From Scylla paramamosain (Eukaryota; Arthropoda; Malacostraca; Decapoda; Portunidae): a stretch of DNA of 64,000 nt. Under the pieces are notes generated by a model. That model had not been told where the DNA came from, searched no databases, and saw only the letters and a list, made by a program, of their open reading frames with translations. Shown piece by piece: positions 10,986-22,579 of this stretch. Positions within the stretch are counted from its first letter, which is position 1; each line of letters starts with the position of its first letter. The stretch spans positions 1,689,001 to 1,753,000 of the forward strand of contig NC_087163.1 in the NCBI RefSeq assembly GCF_035594125.1, written 5' to 3'. The position numbers and the translations under genes are program-made.

Positions 10986-11214
10986 GGACTGGAGCAACTG
11001 GAGCATAGGGGTGATATAAAGTAGGAAAGGTTTTAGCGGAGCAGAGACAGGGGTGGGACAGGGACGAGACAGGCGGGGGCGGGATGAGGCGGAGACAGGC
11101 GGAAAGACAGCAGGAGTGAGGCCAAGCGATCATAACAAAATTTTCCGCCTGGTAAAACTGGGTGACTTTAATTGGAGATTTTCTGAAACCTCACGGATGA
11201 GTGTAACTGTGGGT

Positions 11215-11217
<3 letters not shown>

Positions 11218-11300
<83 letters not shown>
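11218..11300. repeat. (GA)n microsatellite
   Basis: Pure GA array of about 41 units. Confidence 0.98.
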
Positions 11301-11302
<2 letters not shown>

Positions 11303-11935
11303 AGTTGACGTAAGCTTCTGAGAATGAAAGAAATACACGTAATAAATGAATAAAAAGTAAGAATAAAGATAAATATGATAAATGACGTACGTAAAGATAA
11401 ATGGAAAAGGGAAAAACTGAAACTTAAGAAAGAAAAAAAGGAATTAAACATTGAAAAAAGGAATAGATAAATATAAAGATAAGTGGACAATGGGAGAAGG
11501 AAAGAGAGAGAGAGAAAAAAATACTGAAGCCTCAAAATGCGAAGGTAAACGGAACAAACAAATTTAAGAAAGAGATGAAAGGACGAAAAATATGAAATGA
11601 AGGCAAAAACAAATATAAAGATAAACAGATTGAAAGAAAAATACACCGGTACATTTACAAAATACAAAAAAAATAAAATAAAATAAAACAAAAAACAGTC
11701 TAAAGAAGGGAAAACTTAAAAAAAAAAAAAACGGAAAAAATACACAACAAACAAAAACACAACTTATAGAAAGAAGAAAACACCTAATAGAAAAACGAAT
11801 AGAGGAGAAAACAGGAGAATAAAACTACACACACACACACACACACAAAGAAAAAAAAAACAAGACAATCTAAATATAGGACAAAAATAAATGGATACAA
11901 AGATAGAGCGGTAGAGTCGAAACTAAATCTACATA
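11301..11935. other. A-rich stretch
   Basis: About 630 nt strongly enriched in A on the plus strand, with GAAA, AATA and AAAC patterns and a small AC array at 11826-11848. It holds no gene and no clear unit length. Confidence 0.7.
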
Positions 11936-12445
11936 AGGTGCGCGGCGGCCCGGCCTCCTACCTTGCTGGAGTGTGCCTTTGAAGTTAGACCCCCTGATAC
12001 AAAAAAGATTCCTGAGCGGCGTTCTGTAAGGGAAGCCTCTGGGAGCGGGGCGGCCTGGCTAGAGGGAAGCGAGCGAACAGTACTCTGAAATTCGCCTTCT
12101 GCTCGTCCACGGGGAAAATGAGAAGGAACTGGAGTAAAATGAGAGAGAAGTACAGGAAAAATGTTCGTTTTACCAGTTTTATTCTTGTACGTGTTTATTT
12201 TATTAGTTTTTCTGCCATTTATTTATTTAGTGTGTTTCAAGGAGGCTGGCCTCGTAATGGTGTACTGCTGTTTGTTCTTCCCTTGTGTTCCTTTGTGTTT
12301 CTCGTCCTTCGTTTCCCTTCCCGTGACGTATCTTTTTATTTCATTCAGTGGCTTTTCTCTGGTTTATCTTTTATTTTTTTTGGGGGGGGGGTGGAGCGGG
12401 GTTATCTTGGTTGGCGTATGTAACCTGTCAACCTCTTTATTGCTA

Positions 12446-12446
<1 letters not shown>

Positions 12447-12483
<37 letters not shown>

Positions 12484-12510
12484 TCATTTATCTATCTACC
12501 TATCTATCTG
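12447..12510. repeat. (CTAT)n tetranucleotide repeat
   Basis: About nine clean CTAT units, then decayed ones. Confidence 0.95.
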
Positions 12511-12579
12511 AGCTATGTGATTACATTAAAGAACTTTGGTTTAGGAGATATATCTATAATGATGATGTTGATAATAATG

Positions 12580-12616
12580 ACAACAATAACTACAACAACA
12601 ACAACAACAACAACAG
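12580..12616. repeat. (CAA)n trinucleotide repeat
   Basis: About ten units with two early substitutions. Confidence 0.9.
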
Positions 12617-12886
12617 TAATAGTGGTAATACTAAGGCTGCGTTGCGGTGGCGGTGACGCAGGTCGGGTCGGAGGGTGGGTCGGGGCAGCGTACCAGCCTG
12701 CTATTACTGAAGGGAGGAAGGAAGGAATCGAGCGGCCCAGAAAGACTCCTACTCTCTCAACACAGTCCGCATTTAGCTGCTCCTCACCAGCCTGGCGCCG
12801 CTAACAGGAAAAAGCGCCGCGCCCAGCCAAGCACAGCGGTAACACAGTGGCATGGAGCGGGGTTGAAGAGATAGCGCAAGGTGCAG

Positions 12887-13166
12887 AGGATGTAGATGGA
12901 TGGATGAGTGGATAGCTGGATGGATGGATGAATGGATGGATGGATGGATGAGTGGACAACTGGATAAATAAATGAATGGATGGATGAGTGGATGGATGGG
13001 TGACCTGGATGGATAAATGGATAGGTGGATGGATGGATGGATAGCTGGATGATGAGTGAATAGCTAGATGAATGAGTGGATGAGGGGATAGAAGGATGGA
13101 CGGATGGATTAGTGTATTGCTGGATATGTGGATGAATGAGTGGATGGATGGTTGGATGGACAGGCA
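12887..13166. repeat. Long degenerate (TGGA)n array
   Basis: About 280 nt of GGAT tetramers with interspersed GAGTGGAT and AGCTGGAT variants, giving a loose higher-order pattern. The minus-strand frames over it (poly HPSI/SIHP) are artefacts. Confidence 0.95.
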
Positions 13167-13679
13167 GAGAAGACAGGAAGGCAGCAAGGATACACACACA
13201 CACATCACTTCGTCTTCCAGTCTTTAAGGGAGAGAAGAGAAGGTCTGATGCTGCTAGGTTTTGTTCAGTCCTTGTGTGGAATTTTGTCGTGTTCTTGTCC
13301 TTAGTGATATTTCATCTGTCTTGATTTTGAAGTTTAGTTTGTTGAGGTGGGGACACTTGGAGATGCCGCGTCGCTTCAAGGAGGCTGTGTTTAATGAGTT
13401 TGTGGAGTGGGTGGGTGGGTGGAAGAGTGTGAGGGGGGATGTGTGTTACGAAAGCCAAAATCTAGTCATTATGTAACCTTTGTGAATCATCTATTTTGGG
13501 AACACTTGTTTTTCAATTTTTTTTTTTTACTGTTTTGTACATGAAATATAGATAACAATAATACATAGAGAAAGAAATGAATAGTATAGAATAAGCCATA
13601 AACAAAAAAAAACAACTAATAATTGTACGAATTAAAGATTGAGTAAATTTATAAGAAAAGAATGAGAAATAAGAAAAAA

Positions 13680-13850
13680 ATCAAGAAGAATCAAGAGGAA
13701 GAGAAGTAAGAGGAAACTTTAAAAGACTAAAAATAAAACAAGAGGGAGGAAAAGTATTAAAAGTTAAGAGTAAAAAAAATGAAATAAAGAGAATAAGAAA
13801 TAAGAAAACCAGCAAGAAGAAGCAGGAGTAAGAGGAAGCAGTAAGGAAGC
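13680..13850. repeat. A/G-rich tract
   Basis: Purine-dominated sequence (AAGAG, GAAAT and AAGAA mixtures), followed by short GGTGAT triplets at 13903-13937. Confidence 0.6.
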
Positions 13851-14310
13851 AGGAATGGGACTGCGCCAAGGAAACAGGGGTGATGCTGCTGATGAAGGAC
13901 CGTGGTGGTGATGGTGGTGATGGTGGTAGATATGGTGGTGCAGCCTTCCAGTACTGCGGCATCTGTTCCATTATATTCTGGACGCCATTAGAGGATTTTA
14001 TTTAACTCAGATATATTTCATAATCTAGAAGTTAGAAAACCTTTGTAGTTACTTATTCGCTTCAGGTTAATGTGTTCTGTTCTGACTAATGGTACTGAAC
14101 TTAATGGAGTCTGAATACTGTAGTCCTAAATGCGGCAATGGGTTTTATCGGGATAGGAAAGCTGATGTTGCCTCGTGTACCAGTTGTGGGTGAGTGGTTG
14201 CCTTAGCTTTGTGGCCGCTGCGTCCATGGAGTGTGGCGTGCCAGCTTAGCCACTAGAGTAGGAGTCAGCCGCTGCTCAGAGCCTCCAATTAACTGTCTGA
14301 CTCCAGCAGC

Positions 14311-14427
14311 CGTATTCTGAAACGTTAAGAGATTTTCATAAGGGATACAGAGATGATTATTTTTTTATGTTTTGTGTTTTTCCACAGTAATAATATATTA
14401 AACTAAAATAAACTATCACAAGAATCA
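14311..14427 (+). mobile_element. MITE copy, left part (split by a LINE tail)
   Basis: Starts with the family terminus CGTATTCTGAAACG and continues through the conserved ACAGAGATGATTA and GTGTTTTTCC blocks to TAAACTATCACAAGAATCA (14409-14427). The right part resumes at 14564. Within the family the middle block normally continues directly, so the intervening sequence is an insertion. Confidence 0.7.
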
Positions 14428-14435
14428 TGTAAATC

Positions 14436-14469
<34 letters not shown>

Positions 14470-14563
14470 CCATTGATACAGGGACTGCCACGTAAAGGCC
14501 TGATGGCTTATTGCAGCATCCCTTATTTTCTTACGTTCTTTTGTTCCAGTACAGAATTCCCAG
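14428..14563 (+). mobile_element. LINE 3' tail inserted in the MITE, with GT array
   Basis: Holds a GT array (14438-14467) followed by GGGACTGCCACGTAAAGGCC, CTGATGGCTTATTGCAGC and TTCTTACGTTCTTTTGTTC. This is the same 3' untranslated block as the LINE end at 2090-2152. A 19-nt direct repeat with one mismatch (14409-14427 and 14564-14582) brackets the insertion and may be a target-site duplication. About 17 nt lie between the octamer-like end and the right-hand repeat and are unexplained. Confidence 0.65.
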
Positions 14564-14632
14564 TAAACTATCGCAAGAATCACAAACACCCTTACTTTGA
14601 AATTCGCAGTAACTTCTGCTGCTGCTTGGTAA
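14564..14632 (+). mobile_element. MITE copy, right part
   Basis: TAAACTATCGCAAGAATCAC followed by AAACACCCTTA and a decayed AACTTC block match the middle and right regions of the intact copies (compare 37052-37120). The terminal repeat on this side is not recognisable. Confidence 0.55.
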
Positions 14633-14694
14633 ACGTCATGGGGATAAGAAGAAATCAGAAACCGGTCCTCGTGCATCTTCAGTATATTCGAGTA

Positions 14695-14696
<2 letters not shown>

Positions 14697-14784
<88 letters not shown>
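14697..14784. repeat. (CT)n microsatellite
   Basis: Pure CT array of about 43 units. Confidence 0.98.
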
Positions 14785-14786
<2 letters not shown>

Positions 14787-15520
14787 AGCTTCCGTCCCGT
14801 CCACTAAAGCGGGCCTAGATGTCCAATATCGGGTTTTCTCCTCATTTTCCCTTGCTCTCACACGCCCTGAGCTGCTACCCTCCCCTGGCGCCGCTCAGGT
14901 GAGGCCTGCTGCCCGGGGAGGCCCGTCTCTCCCTCCCTGCTGGCCCAGAGCGGCCCTTCCCTCCCTGCCTGATGTCCCTGTTCATACACAGGCTCTGGTC
15001 TCAAACCCTCACCGTGGCATCCCCGCGTGGCCTCAATTTGGGTGTGTTGCATAATCTCGCAATCCCTTCCCGAGGTGACGAGCTGCGGAATGGAGGCTTG
15101 CCGCGGCCCGCTGCTCCAGGCTCGCCGCGCCGCGCCTCGTGTGACTCCAGTGAGATCATCCCCGAGCATCAACGCCTCGCTCGTTTGCTTGCTTGGGGAA
15201 TTAGAACTGTGATATTAGGCATTAGAACTAGACATGAGAATTCGCAGTATTCGTATTTGTATGGCAGGGAGCGGCCTGCTCACGCTGCAGGCGGGTTGGG
15301 GAGCACAGCCAACATTCCCTGCCTGACTGAAAGAGACGGAACGATGGGACTCAGAATTCATTTCTTTCTATCCCACAGTGAGAAGACGTAGCGTCTTTTC
15401 TAGGTTATGCCTCCCTTTGATGGGGATGGGTCTCAGTGTGGTATGCGTATACAGGCAGTGCTCACGAAGCATTAGGGGCAGTGGGGCAGTGTCACTGTGA
15501 ACACCGGAGTGCGAGGGGTG
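14785..15520. other. Unannotated GC-richer stretch
   Basis: Balanced, GC-rich DNA. Open frames of up to 139 codons exist on both strands (for example 14972-15391) but resemble no known protein and overlap each other. Nothing is called. Confidence 0.45.
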
Positions 15521-15580
15521 GTGAAGCGGGGCGGGGAGGGACGGGCCTGGCTGGGCTGGGGTGGGCTGGGCTGCAGGCTT
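15515..15580 (+). other. G-rich tract, candidate G-quadruplex
   Basis: Contains GCGGGGCGGGGAGGGACGGG, then GGGCTGGGGTGGGCTGGG. There are many G-runs of three or more with loops of one to five bases, which satisfies the usual G4 pattern on the plus strand. Confidence 0.6.
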
Positions 15581-15997
15581 GTCCGGGCCCTGATCTGTTA
15601 ATAAAAGCTGAAAAATTGATATGTATTTCTCTCTTTAAATTCAAATACTGTTGGGTCAGGAACGGTCGGTCCCCTGCCTGTGGTGCCCCGCCGCCCCACA
15701 CCGCGAGTCCTGTATTGACTTCCTTCACGTGATTTCCTCAGTCCTTCAGTTTTTCAGCCCCTCAGTGTTGCAGCCCATTAGTTCCTTATACCTCACTCCA
15801 CTAATACGTATAGTTTCCAGTGTCTCACCGCGTCAACACACCTGTCCGTCAGTCTGTGAGTGCTGAAGTCGTCACTGCATCAGCACCCTAGTCCCTAAAC
15901 CCCACACACACCCAGTCACTTATCCCTTCAGTCCTGCCATCCCTCACTCCCCTTTGTCTGTGTCCCTCCACCCCATGAAGGCCAACAGTCCAGCAAA

Positions 15998-15999
<2 letters not shown>

Positions 16000-16058
<59 letters not shown>
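16000..16058. repeat. (CA)n microsatellite
   Basis: Pure CA array of about 29 units. Confidence 0.98.
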
Positions 16059-16061
<3 letters not shown>

Positions 16062-16294
16062 ACACGAGAACACCTCAGTCAATGCTCAGTCTCCCCCTTA
16101 ACTCGCTGGCTGGCAATATGTAGTGACCACCTAATTGTGTGTTGAGTGGCTGGCGGGGCGGGATGCAGGGACGTTACAAGCGACAGTCACCACGCCGGGA
16201 AGCTAACGCGAGGTGGGAGGGGTGGGATTAGTGACGCATGCTTGGAATGGAAGACAAACGCACACACAAGACAAGGCTGCTCACACCTTCACGT

Positions 16295-17310
16295 GGCCTC
16301 CTTTCCTCTCTCTCTCATGCTTCTTTTTTCCTCCTCGCTTCTCCTCACGCCTGCACACTCCTCTATTCTTCCTTTTCCCAAGCTGTTTCCTCCTTTACTT
16401 AACCTCTTTTCATCCTTTTACTTCGTTTTCTCTTTATATTTTTCCTTCCTCTTCTCTGTAAGTTCTCTTCTTCCCCAAACAGCTTCTTTGCTTTCCTTCC
16501 TTACCCTGTCAATCTCCTCTTCTCCATGCAGCCTCTAATCCTATTTTGTTTTGTCCTCCTCTTCCTCTTCCCCCCTTTTCCTCCTCCTCTTCTTCCTCCT
16601 CCTTTGTATTCTTTTTCTCCATCATTCCCTATCATATTTCTCCTTTACATTTCCCTTCCTTTACTCATTCTTCCCTCTCACCTACCATGTTCACCCTCCC
16701 GTTCCCTCGCCCTCATCTCCCACGTCCAACTCCTCCCTTCCTCTCCCCTCATTCATCTTGCACGTCTCCTTATCTCTCCCTCACACATGACCTTCGAATT
16801 TGCATAGCCGGAGTCACCCTTCTCTAATTAAGGGTATATATGCATATCTTCCTTCCTTATCTTTCTCCTCTCCCTTCCTTCTCTCGCCTTGCATTCCTTG
16901 TTATTTTCATCATGCGTCCATTAACTTTCTTTTTTTTTTATTTACACTTAGTTGAGTATCTTTAATGTGTCACAGATTTGTTCTTCTTTCTCTCGTTTTT
17001 TTTCTTTCTTCCTCCTTCTACTTATCTTTTAATTTATTCCAGTCTGTTTTTCTCATTCATTCGTTGATTTAATTGTTTTTTTCTTTCTCTTTGTTACGTT
17101 TAATTTAATATCTTCAGCGTGGCTTGGTTTAGTTTCCTTGTTCTTCTGATTTTCTTCTTCATTATTACTCTCTCCTTCAGCATTGCACAATTTAATTCTC
17201 TTCTCACTTCTCCTTTACTCACCATCTCTATCCCATCTCACATCTCTCCTCTCATTCACTCACTCACGCACTCCTTCTTCCTTCTCTTTCCCCTCCTTCT
17301 CATCCTCCAC
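16295..17310. repeat. Pyrimidine-rich tract
   Basis: About 1 kb dominated by C and T on the plus strand (TTCCTCCTC, TCTCC and TTTCTT mixtures), broken by short mixed segments near 16800-16830 and 16960. Open frames on the plus strand encode Ser/Leu/Phe/Pro-rich strings and are composition artefacts. Confidence 0.8.
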
Positions 17311-17598
17311 AACCAACGATCGCTCCTAACAGCCCCTGCAGGAGTAATTATCCCAGTTGGCTGTCCCCCCCTCCTCCCACACACACACCTGCGCCGGACT
17401 GAATGCTTCCCCGCTCTTTGACATCCAAACTCGCCTGAATACTTTATCACCCGGAAAAAATGCTGCGAATGTTTAACGCGCATTGATCATCCCTCGATTT
17501 TTTATGGCAATACGTGAATAGCAGTAGGTTGTGACGGCTGGCTGGGTGGATAGGTGGCTGGCTGGCTGGTGACGCGCTATTACTGTGTGTCCAGCGAG

Positions 17599-17647
<49 letters not shown>

Positions 17648-17661
17648 TGTGTGTGTGTGTG
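17599..17661. repeat. Compound (GA)n(GT)n microsatellite
   Basis: About 23 GA units run directly into about 8 GT units. Confidence 0.97.
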
Positions 17662-17740
17662 TCAGTCAGTCAGGCATGCATACACACAGCGAGGAGCGAG
17701 AGACATGCCAGAATTAAAAGTTTCCCAGAAGGAGCTCAGG

Positions 17741-17962
17741 ACCATATTCTCATGCACTCCTGCCTCCACCCCGACTATTTTCACAATAAGCTCCATGTAG
17801 TTATGCTTACAAAGGTGTTTAAGTGTGTTTTTAGAGTTCTAATGGCAGACTGATAAGGTTTCTACATTATGAGTTGGAGAAACAGTCTTGAGAGCCCGGC
17901 TAATCATATCTGTGGCCTTTGAAAATAGTCGTGGTGAGAGAGCAAAGCGTTTCTGAATACAG
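17741..17962 (-). mobile_element. MITE copy, nearly full length
   Basis: On the minus strand it starts with CTGTATTCTGAAACGCTTTG, then CTCTCACCACGACTATTTTC, AAAGGCCACAGATATGATTA and GCCGGGCTCTCA, then TAATGTAGAAA. It ends at 17741 in a decayed inverted copy of the start (GAGAATATGGT). Total length is about 222 bp. There is no coding capacity, as expected for a non-autonomous DNA element. The transposase family cannot be deduced from this window. Confidence 0.75.
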
Positions 17963-18356
17963 TCGCCCATTCTCCTCCCCTGACGCCGCGGCTCCACACA
18001 CGCCCACCACGCCCACCGCCTTCCCCACTTCACAGATGACACAAAACATTAACACCAACTTATAATTGATATTATTCAAGAGTGCATTTGTAGAGTTATG
18101 AATATTAAAGGAGTTGTGTGAATTAATTCTGAATAAGTTTATAATTTCGTTTGTCAGTTTGTACAGCACATACAAATGGAAGGTGAATAATAGAATAACA
18201 GAAACACATGACTCCACTAGAGACAAACTTAAAAATAATCAGTTTATTTATATTCATAGCAGTAAGTGATATTGTGCTGTATTGCTTATTGGCAGAAGCT
18301 ATTGATAAAAGTAAGATATAAAGGCAGGTCATGATTTTCTACATAACGATATTATT

Positions 18357-18360
<4 letters not shown>

Positions 18361-18389
<29 letters not shown>

Positions 18390-18390
18390 C
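18361..18390. repeat. (CA)n microsatellite
   Basis: Fourteen to fifteen pure CA units. Confidence 0.97.
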
Positions 18391-18497
18391 ATTCTCCAGC
18401 CCGTCATTTGGTTTCCTCTTAACTTAATTCCCACAAGAAAGTTTCAGAATAAACAATGAGGGGAATGGCAGCCTTGAGTGGCGCCTTGAGGGACACC

Positions 18498-18499
<2 letters not shown>

Positions 18500-18535
<36 letters not shown>
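18500..18535. repeat. (GA)n microsatellite
   Basis: About 17 GA units. Confidence 0.97.
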
Positions 18536-18538
<3 letters not shown>

Positions 18539-18727
18539 AGAGGATGATGATAATGGTGATGATGAGGAGGAGGTCGGCAGATATACTCGTAGTGAAGGCA
18601 GTTAGGTGTCGCCCTCTGTCCCTCTGCGTGACTGATTCCCTGTGGCAGGACGGCGCTGAGGTGTCCCTGCCCTTCCTGCCTCGTCGCCTCCTCACGTCAC
18701 ACGCTGCTCACTGTCACGCGCCCCTCC

Positions 18728-19015
18728 TTGCTCCTTCCCTCAGTCATTATTTATTTTCTTCTTATGTCGTTTGATTTTTTTTTCTCATTTTCTTCCTTCC
18801 TTCTTTCCTTCCTTACTTTCTTTCCTCTCCTATTCCGCTTTCCTTCTTTTTTCCTCCCATCCTTCCTTCCTCCCTTCATGTATCGTCATCCTTCTTTACT
18901 TCTTTTTCCTTCCCTCCCTTTATATTCCTTCCATTTATCCTTCTCTCCTGACTTCCTTCCTTCACTCCCTAGCCACTACCCTTCCTCTCTCCGTCCTTCC
19001 ATGTTCCCTGCCCTC
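18728..19015. repeat. Pyrimidine-rich tract (TTCC)n-like
   Basis: C/T-dominated DNA with many CTTCC and TTTC words. There is no fixed unit. Confidence 0.75.
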
Positions 19016-19044
19016 CAATCCCCTGCAGCCTTCTCGACAAAACC

Positions 19045-20170
19045 CTATTAGGAGAATCTTGACGGAATACCTTTATAATAATAGGGCACTCTTGCCAGGC
19101 AGCTGAATAGTGATGGGATACGAGGAACTGAGTATACTTAATTGAGGTGCCAAGTCTCAGAATTCGATGGAAGCAAATATTTAATGCGTCTCTCGCGACT
19201 TTTAAAAGGAAATGGAGTCAACGACGCACATAATACATTTGTAATAATAGAACATTCGTGCAGGACAATTACATACACGGTCGGGGAATACAAGGAACGC
19301 AGTGTACGTAATTGAAGTGGCGAACCTGAGGAGTGGATGAAATCTGCGGTAAAGACTTACAGGAATATTTCGCCGTGCCAGACCGGAGCGAAATCGTTGA
19401 AACACGGAACAAACGTAGTTAAAGCAATAAAGCACCTGATTGACATTTAAGCAAAAGAATAAGAGGAACAGAGAATAATTGAAATGCCAAACTTCAAGAG
19501 TCAATTCAGTTAGCCGTAATGCCTTGATATATTTATTCAAAGCCGAGACAGGACGAGGTGGCTGAGGCGGAGAATGCATGTGGTAATGATAACAGAAGGC
19601 CGCTGTGGTGTAAGAGGGTATAAGGAATGCAGTCCCTAACACCACAAGTCAATGAAATATGGGATAATGGCGTGCAGTGACATATATTTGGCCATTCCAC
19701 GCCATTAGGTGATCCGGAGAATAAACGACGAGAATGAAAATACAAAGAATGGCGGTAATTATTCATTTTCAGTTGCTGTGTAATAAGTTCACATCAGAAT
19801 GTATATTGGACATTACCAAGGCATAATAACAAAGGTGATGAATTATATAATGAATACAATAATGAAACACACACGAGACAACTATGCAAGGAGTTCATTA
19901 ATATTCGAGTGCCGAGCTTCAGAGGTCGATGGAATGTTGAATGAATGCATACAGGAAACAAATTCAGTGATGCCAGGCCATTATTAAGTTAATGAACGAG
20001 AGAGTGAACACAATAAATGGTCATAATAATAATAGGAAACCTGTATTTTCTCGAGTGCTGCGGAGTGAAGGCACCCGTTATAATCTCACAATATATTCCG
20101 CCTTGCCAAGCCATAGCAAGTCAACGAACCGGAAGGAATACACACTGTAGCATGTACAAGGAACCAATGC
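19045..20170. repeat. Highly diverged satellite-like tandem array
   Basis: Blocks recur at irregular spacings of roughly 100-180 bp. Block one is TAATTGAAGTGGCGAACCTG at 19309 and related versions at 19139 (TAATTGAGGTGCCAAG), 19477 (TAATTGAAATGCCAAAC) and 19899 (TAATATTCGAGTGCCGAGC). Block two is ATATTTCGCCGTGCCAGACC near 19365, with versions near 19093, 19535, 19686, 19802, 19965 and 20092. The block-one copies near 19124, 19294 and 19465 are spaced 170 and 171 bp. I read about seven monomers of roughly 150-170 bp, heavily mutated, with a deletion in the first. There is no coding potential beyond shadow frames. Confidence 0.6.
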
Positions 20171-20260
20171 AAGTCATGTGCTCGCCTCCTTCCTCCCCCT
20201 CCACCCCCAGGCATTGCAGTAAACACAAATATGACAATACCAAATACCAAGGAACACGTT

Positions 20261-20261
<1 letters not shown>

Positions 20262-20315
<54 letters not shown>
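20262..20315. repeat. (AC)n microsatellite
   Basis: Pure AC array of about 26 units at the right edge of the diverged satellite region. Confidence 0.98.
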
Positions 20316-20319
<4 letters not shown>

Positions 20320-20339
20320 GTTCAAGCATTTTCAAGAAG

Positions 20340-20640
20340 CTGAACGTAAAGGATAAATAAATGAAGAACGTAAGAGAAAACTTAAGAAAGAATGAAAAAA
20401 AAAGAATGAATGAAAGAAAAAAATGAAAGAAGAACAATAAAGAAAAAAAAGAAAAAACAAAACTCTCAACCAAACTTATACAAAAACAAATCCCTCGAAT
20501 ATTTTTGGAGTCGAGAGAAATTTCTAATAGCAGCAAATAAAGTAAATAAACAAAAAATATATTTATTCACCAAACACAAAAAAAAAAGAAAGAAAAAAAA
20601 GAAAAGAAGGAAAGAAACAAATTCCCTGAAATATTTAGGA
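20340..20640. other. A-rich stretch
   Basis: About 300 nt rich in A on the plus strand (GAAAA, AACAAA and AAATAA words). Two segments share ATTCCCT/ATCCCT then GAATATTT or GAAATATTTAGGAGTC (20489-20516 and 20620-20645), a weak internal duplication of about 130 bp. Confidence 0.5.
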
Positions 20641-20651
20641 GTCAATCAAAT

Positions 20652-20754
<103 letters not shown>

Positions 20755-20927
20755 CAACAACAAATAATAATAAATAGCATGTGCCTATGAGGGGCTTGCG
20801 GGAAAGTCGTATTGGGCGGCCAAGCTTCATTACCTTCGGGGACAAAATCTTTATTGAGGTTATTTTTAGAAGACCAGCGAGAGGAGGGAAGTGGGAGGGA
20901 CAAGGATTGTGGCTGGCGGGTGTAGGA

Positions 20928-21671
20928 AGATGAGAGGAGGAGGAGGAGGAGGAGGAGGAGGAGGAGGAGGAGGAGGAGGAGGAGCAGGAGGAAGACTGGG
21001 AGAGGAGGAAGAAAATCAGGAAGACTTGAAATAGAAGACGAAGGAGGAGGAAAAAATGAGGAGGTAAAAATGCAAAAGGAAGTGAAAGAGGAAGAAGAGG
21101 AAGAGGAACAGGAGAGGAGGGTGGAGAAAGAGGGAGAAACTCAGGAAGTAGAGGATAAGAAGGGAAAAAAAGAGCTAAAGGAACTGGAAGAGAGGCAGAA
21201 TGTAAGACTGGATGTGAGCAAGGAGATAAAGGAGAAAATGAAAAGAGGAAGATAAAAAAAGAGAAGAAAAGGAAGAAGGGGCTCTGAAGAGAGAGAAAAA
21301 GTGGGTGGGCAGGAGATGGAATGGAACACTAACTAGTAGGAGAGGAGATGAGAGAATATGAGGAGACAGGAGGGGAAAGGAAAGGAACAGGAGCTGGGGG
21401 ACGATGAAAGAGTAGATGAGCAGGATAAGGAATGGAAGACGAAGGAATGAGAGAGAGGAAGAAAGGATATGAGGAGAAAGGGAGAAAGAAGAGAGGAATA
21501 GGAGCTGGAGGAGAGGCAGGAGAAGCCAAGCCTTCACGGGGGACGGAATCACTGAGTCTGTGCCTGAGGGAAACGTATTGAGGGCAGGAGGGGCTTGACG
21601 AGCAGCGGAGAGGGATAGGAGAGAGGCAGGCGAGGCGGTGCAGAGAGAGGATTGGCGAGCTGAAGACCATC
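20928..21671. repeat. Long purine-rich region with (GGA)n core
   Basis: About 740 nt of A/G-dominated DNA containing about 16 GGA units (20935-20983). The Glu/Lys-rich frame at 21070-21255 and the Ser/Leu-rich minus-strand frames come from this composition. Parts near 21350-21500 repeat loosely (GGAGATGAGAGAATATGAGG and AGGAAAGGATATGAGGAGAA), suggesting an old tandem origin. Confidence 0.8.

Positions 21672-21740
<69 letters not shown>
21672..21740. repeat. (GA)n microsatellite
   Basis: Pure GA array of about 34 units closing the purine-rich region. Confidence 0.98.
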
Positions 21741-21742
<2 letters not shown>

Positions 21743-22161
21743 TACATAAATATCAAAGTTAACATGAGTCTAGGTTTCTTGTGTACAAATTTTAGTGTCA
21801 AATGTTGGGAGGGATAGTTCCTTTTTATTTTCGTAATTTTGATCGTGTGAAATGAGAATTCCTTCGGTTTATTACGTCAGATTTATAGGGCGAGGAAAGC
21901 ATCGCCGGCACTACCACCACCACCACCATTAACACAAGATTCGTGCACCAGGCGACATAACGTGCGGAACACAACACTAAGGTTCACACGCGCAGCCAAA
22001 CTGCACAGAACCTCATACAAAATGCAGTGCTGATTCTTAACACGCTCTAAGTGTAACATTGTGATTATGCAAAAAGGTGTAATATCCTCAACGGTGCGGG
22101 ACGTGCGGGGAACAGAACATTAAGGAGCGGAGTGCTGTCAGACTGAACCACACTTCCTACA

Positions 22162-22373
22162 GAGGCACTATTCTGGAACACTTTGCTTTCTCACCACCAC
22201 TATTTTCAAAGGGTGTATATATAGATAGCCAGGTTCTTAAAGGTGTTTCTCCTATTGATAGTGTAGAAGTCTTGTTAATCTGTCACTACAACCATAAAAG
22301 CACCAATAAAACCCCGTGGGACTTCAAGTAGAGCATTTTGAAAGTGGTTCTATTCACGTATTTGAATTCTGAA
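22162..22373 (+). mobile_element. MITE copy, first of three in a row
   Basis: Starts with ACTATTCTGGAACACTTTGC, then CTTTCTCACCACCACTATTT, GTGTTTCTCC, TGTAGAAGTCTTGTTAATCT and a decayed GTGGGACTTCAAGTAGAGC block. It fits the family layout over about 210 bp. The right end is abutted by the next copy. Confidence 0.7.
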
Positions 22374-22374
22374 A

Positions 22375-22566
22375 CGTATTCTGAAACGCTTCGGGGTTTC
22401 ACAAAGACTATTTTTCAAAGGATACGAAGATGGCTGCACGGTTTCTTGCGAGTGTTTTTCCTATCGATAATGTGGAATTCTTATTAAACTACCATTACAA
22501 TCACGAAATCACTCTTGAAACCCCCACTAACTTCCGGTAGACCCTGGCAACGTGTTCGGGATAAAA
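22375..22566 (+). mobile_element. MITE copy, second of three in a row
   Basis: Starts with a clean terminus CGTATTCTGAAACGCTTCGG, continues with CAAAGACTATTTTTCAAAGG, GTGTTTTTCCTATCGATAAT and TCACTCTTGAAACCCCCACT, and ends in a decayed GTGTTCGGGATAA (inverted terminus). Confidence 0.7.
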
Positions 22567-22579
22567 CGCCGAGTCAAGG

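Noticed and set aside
21070..21255. Glu/Lys-rich frame resembling a coiled coil
   Set aside because: It is produced by a 740-nt purine-rich tract. The same composition yields open Ser/Leu frames on the opposite strand.
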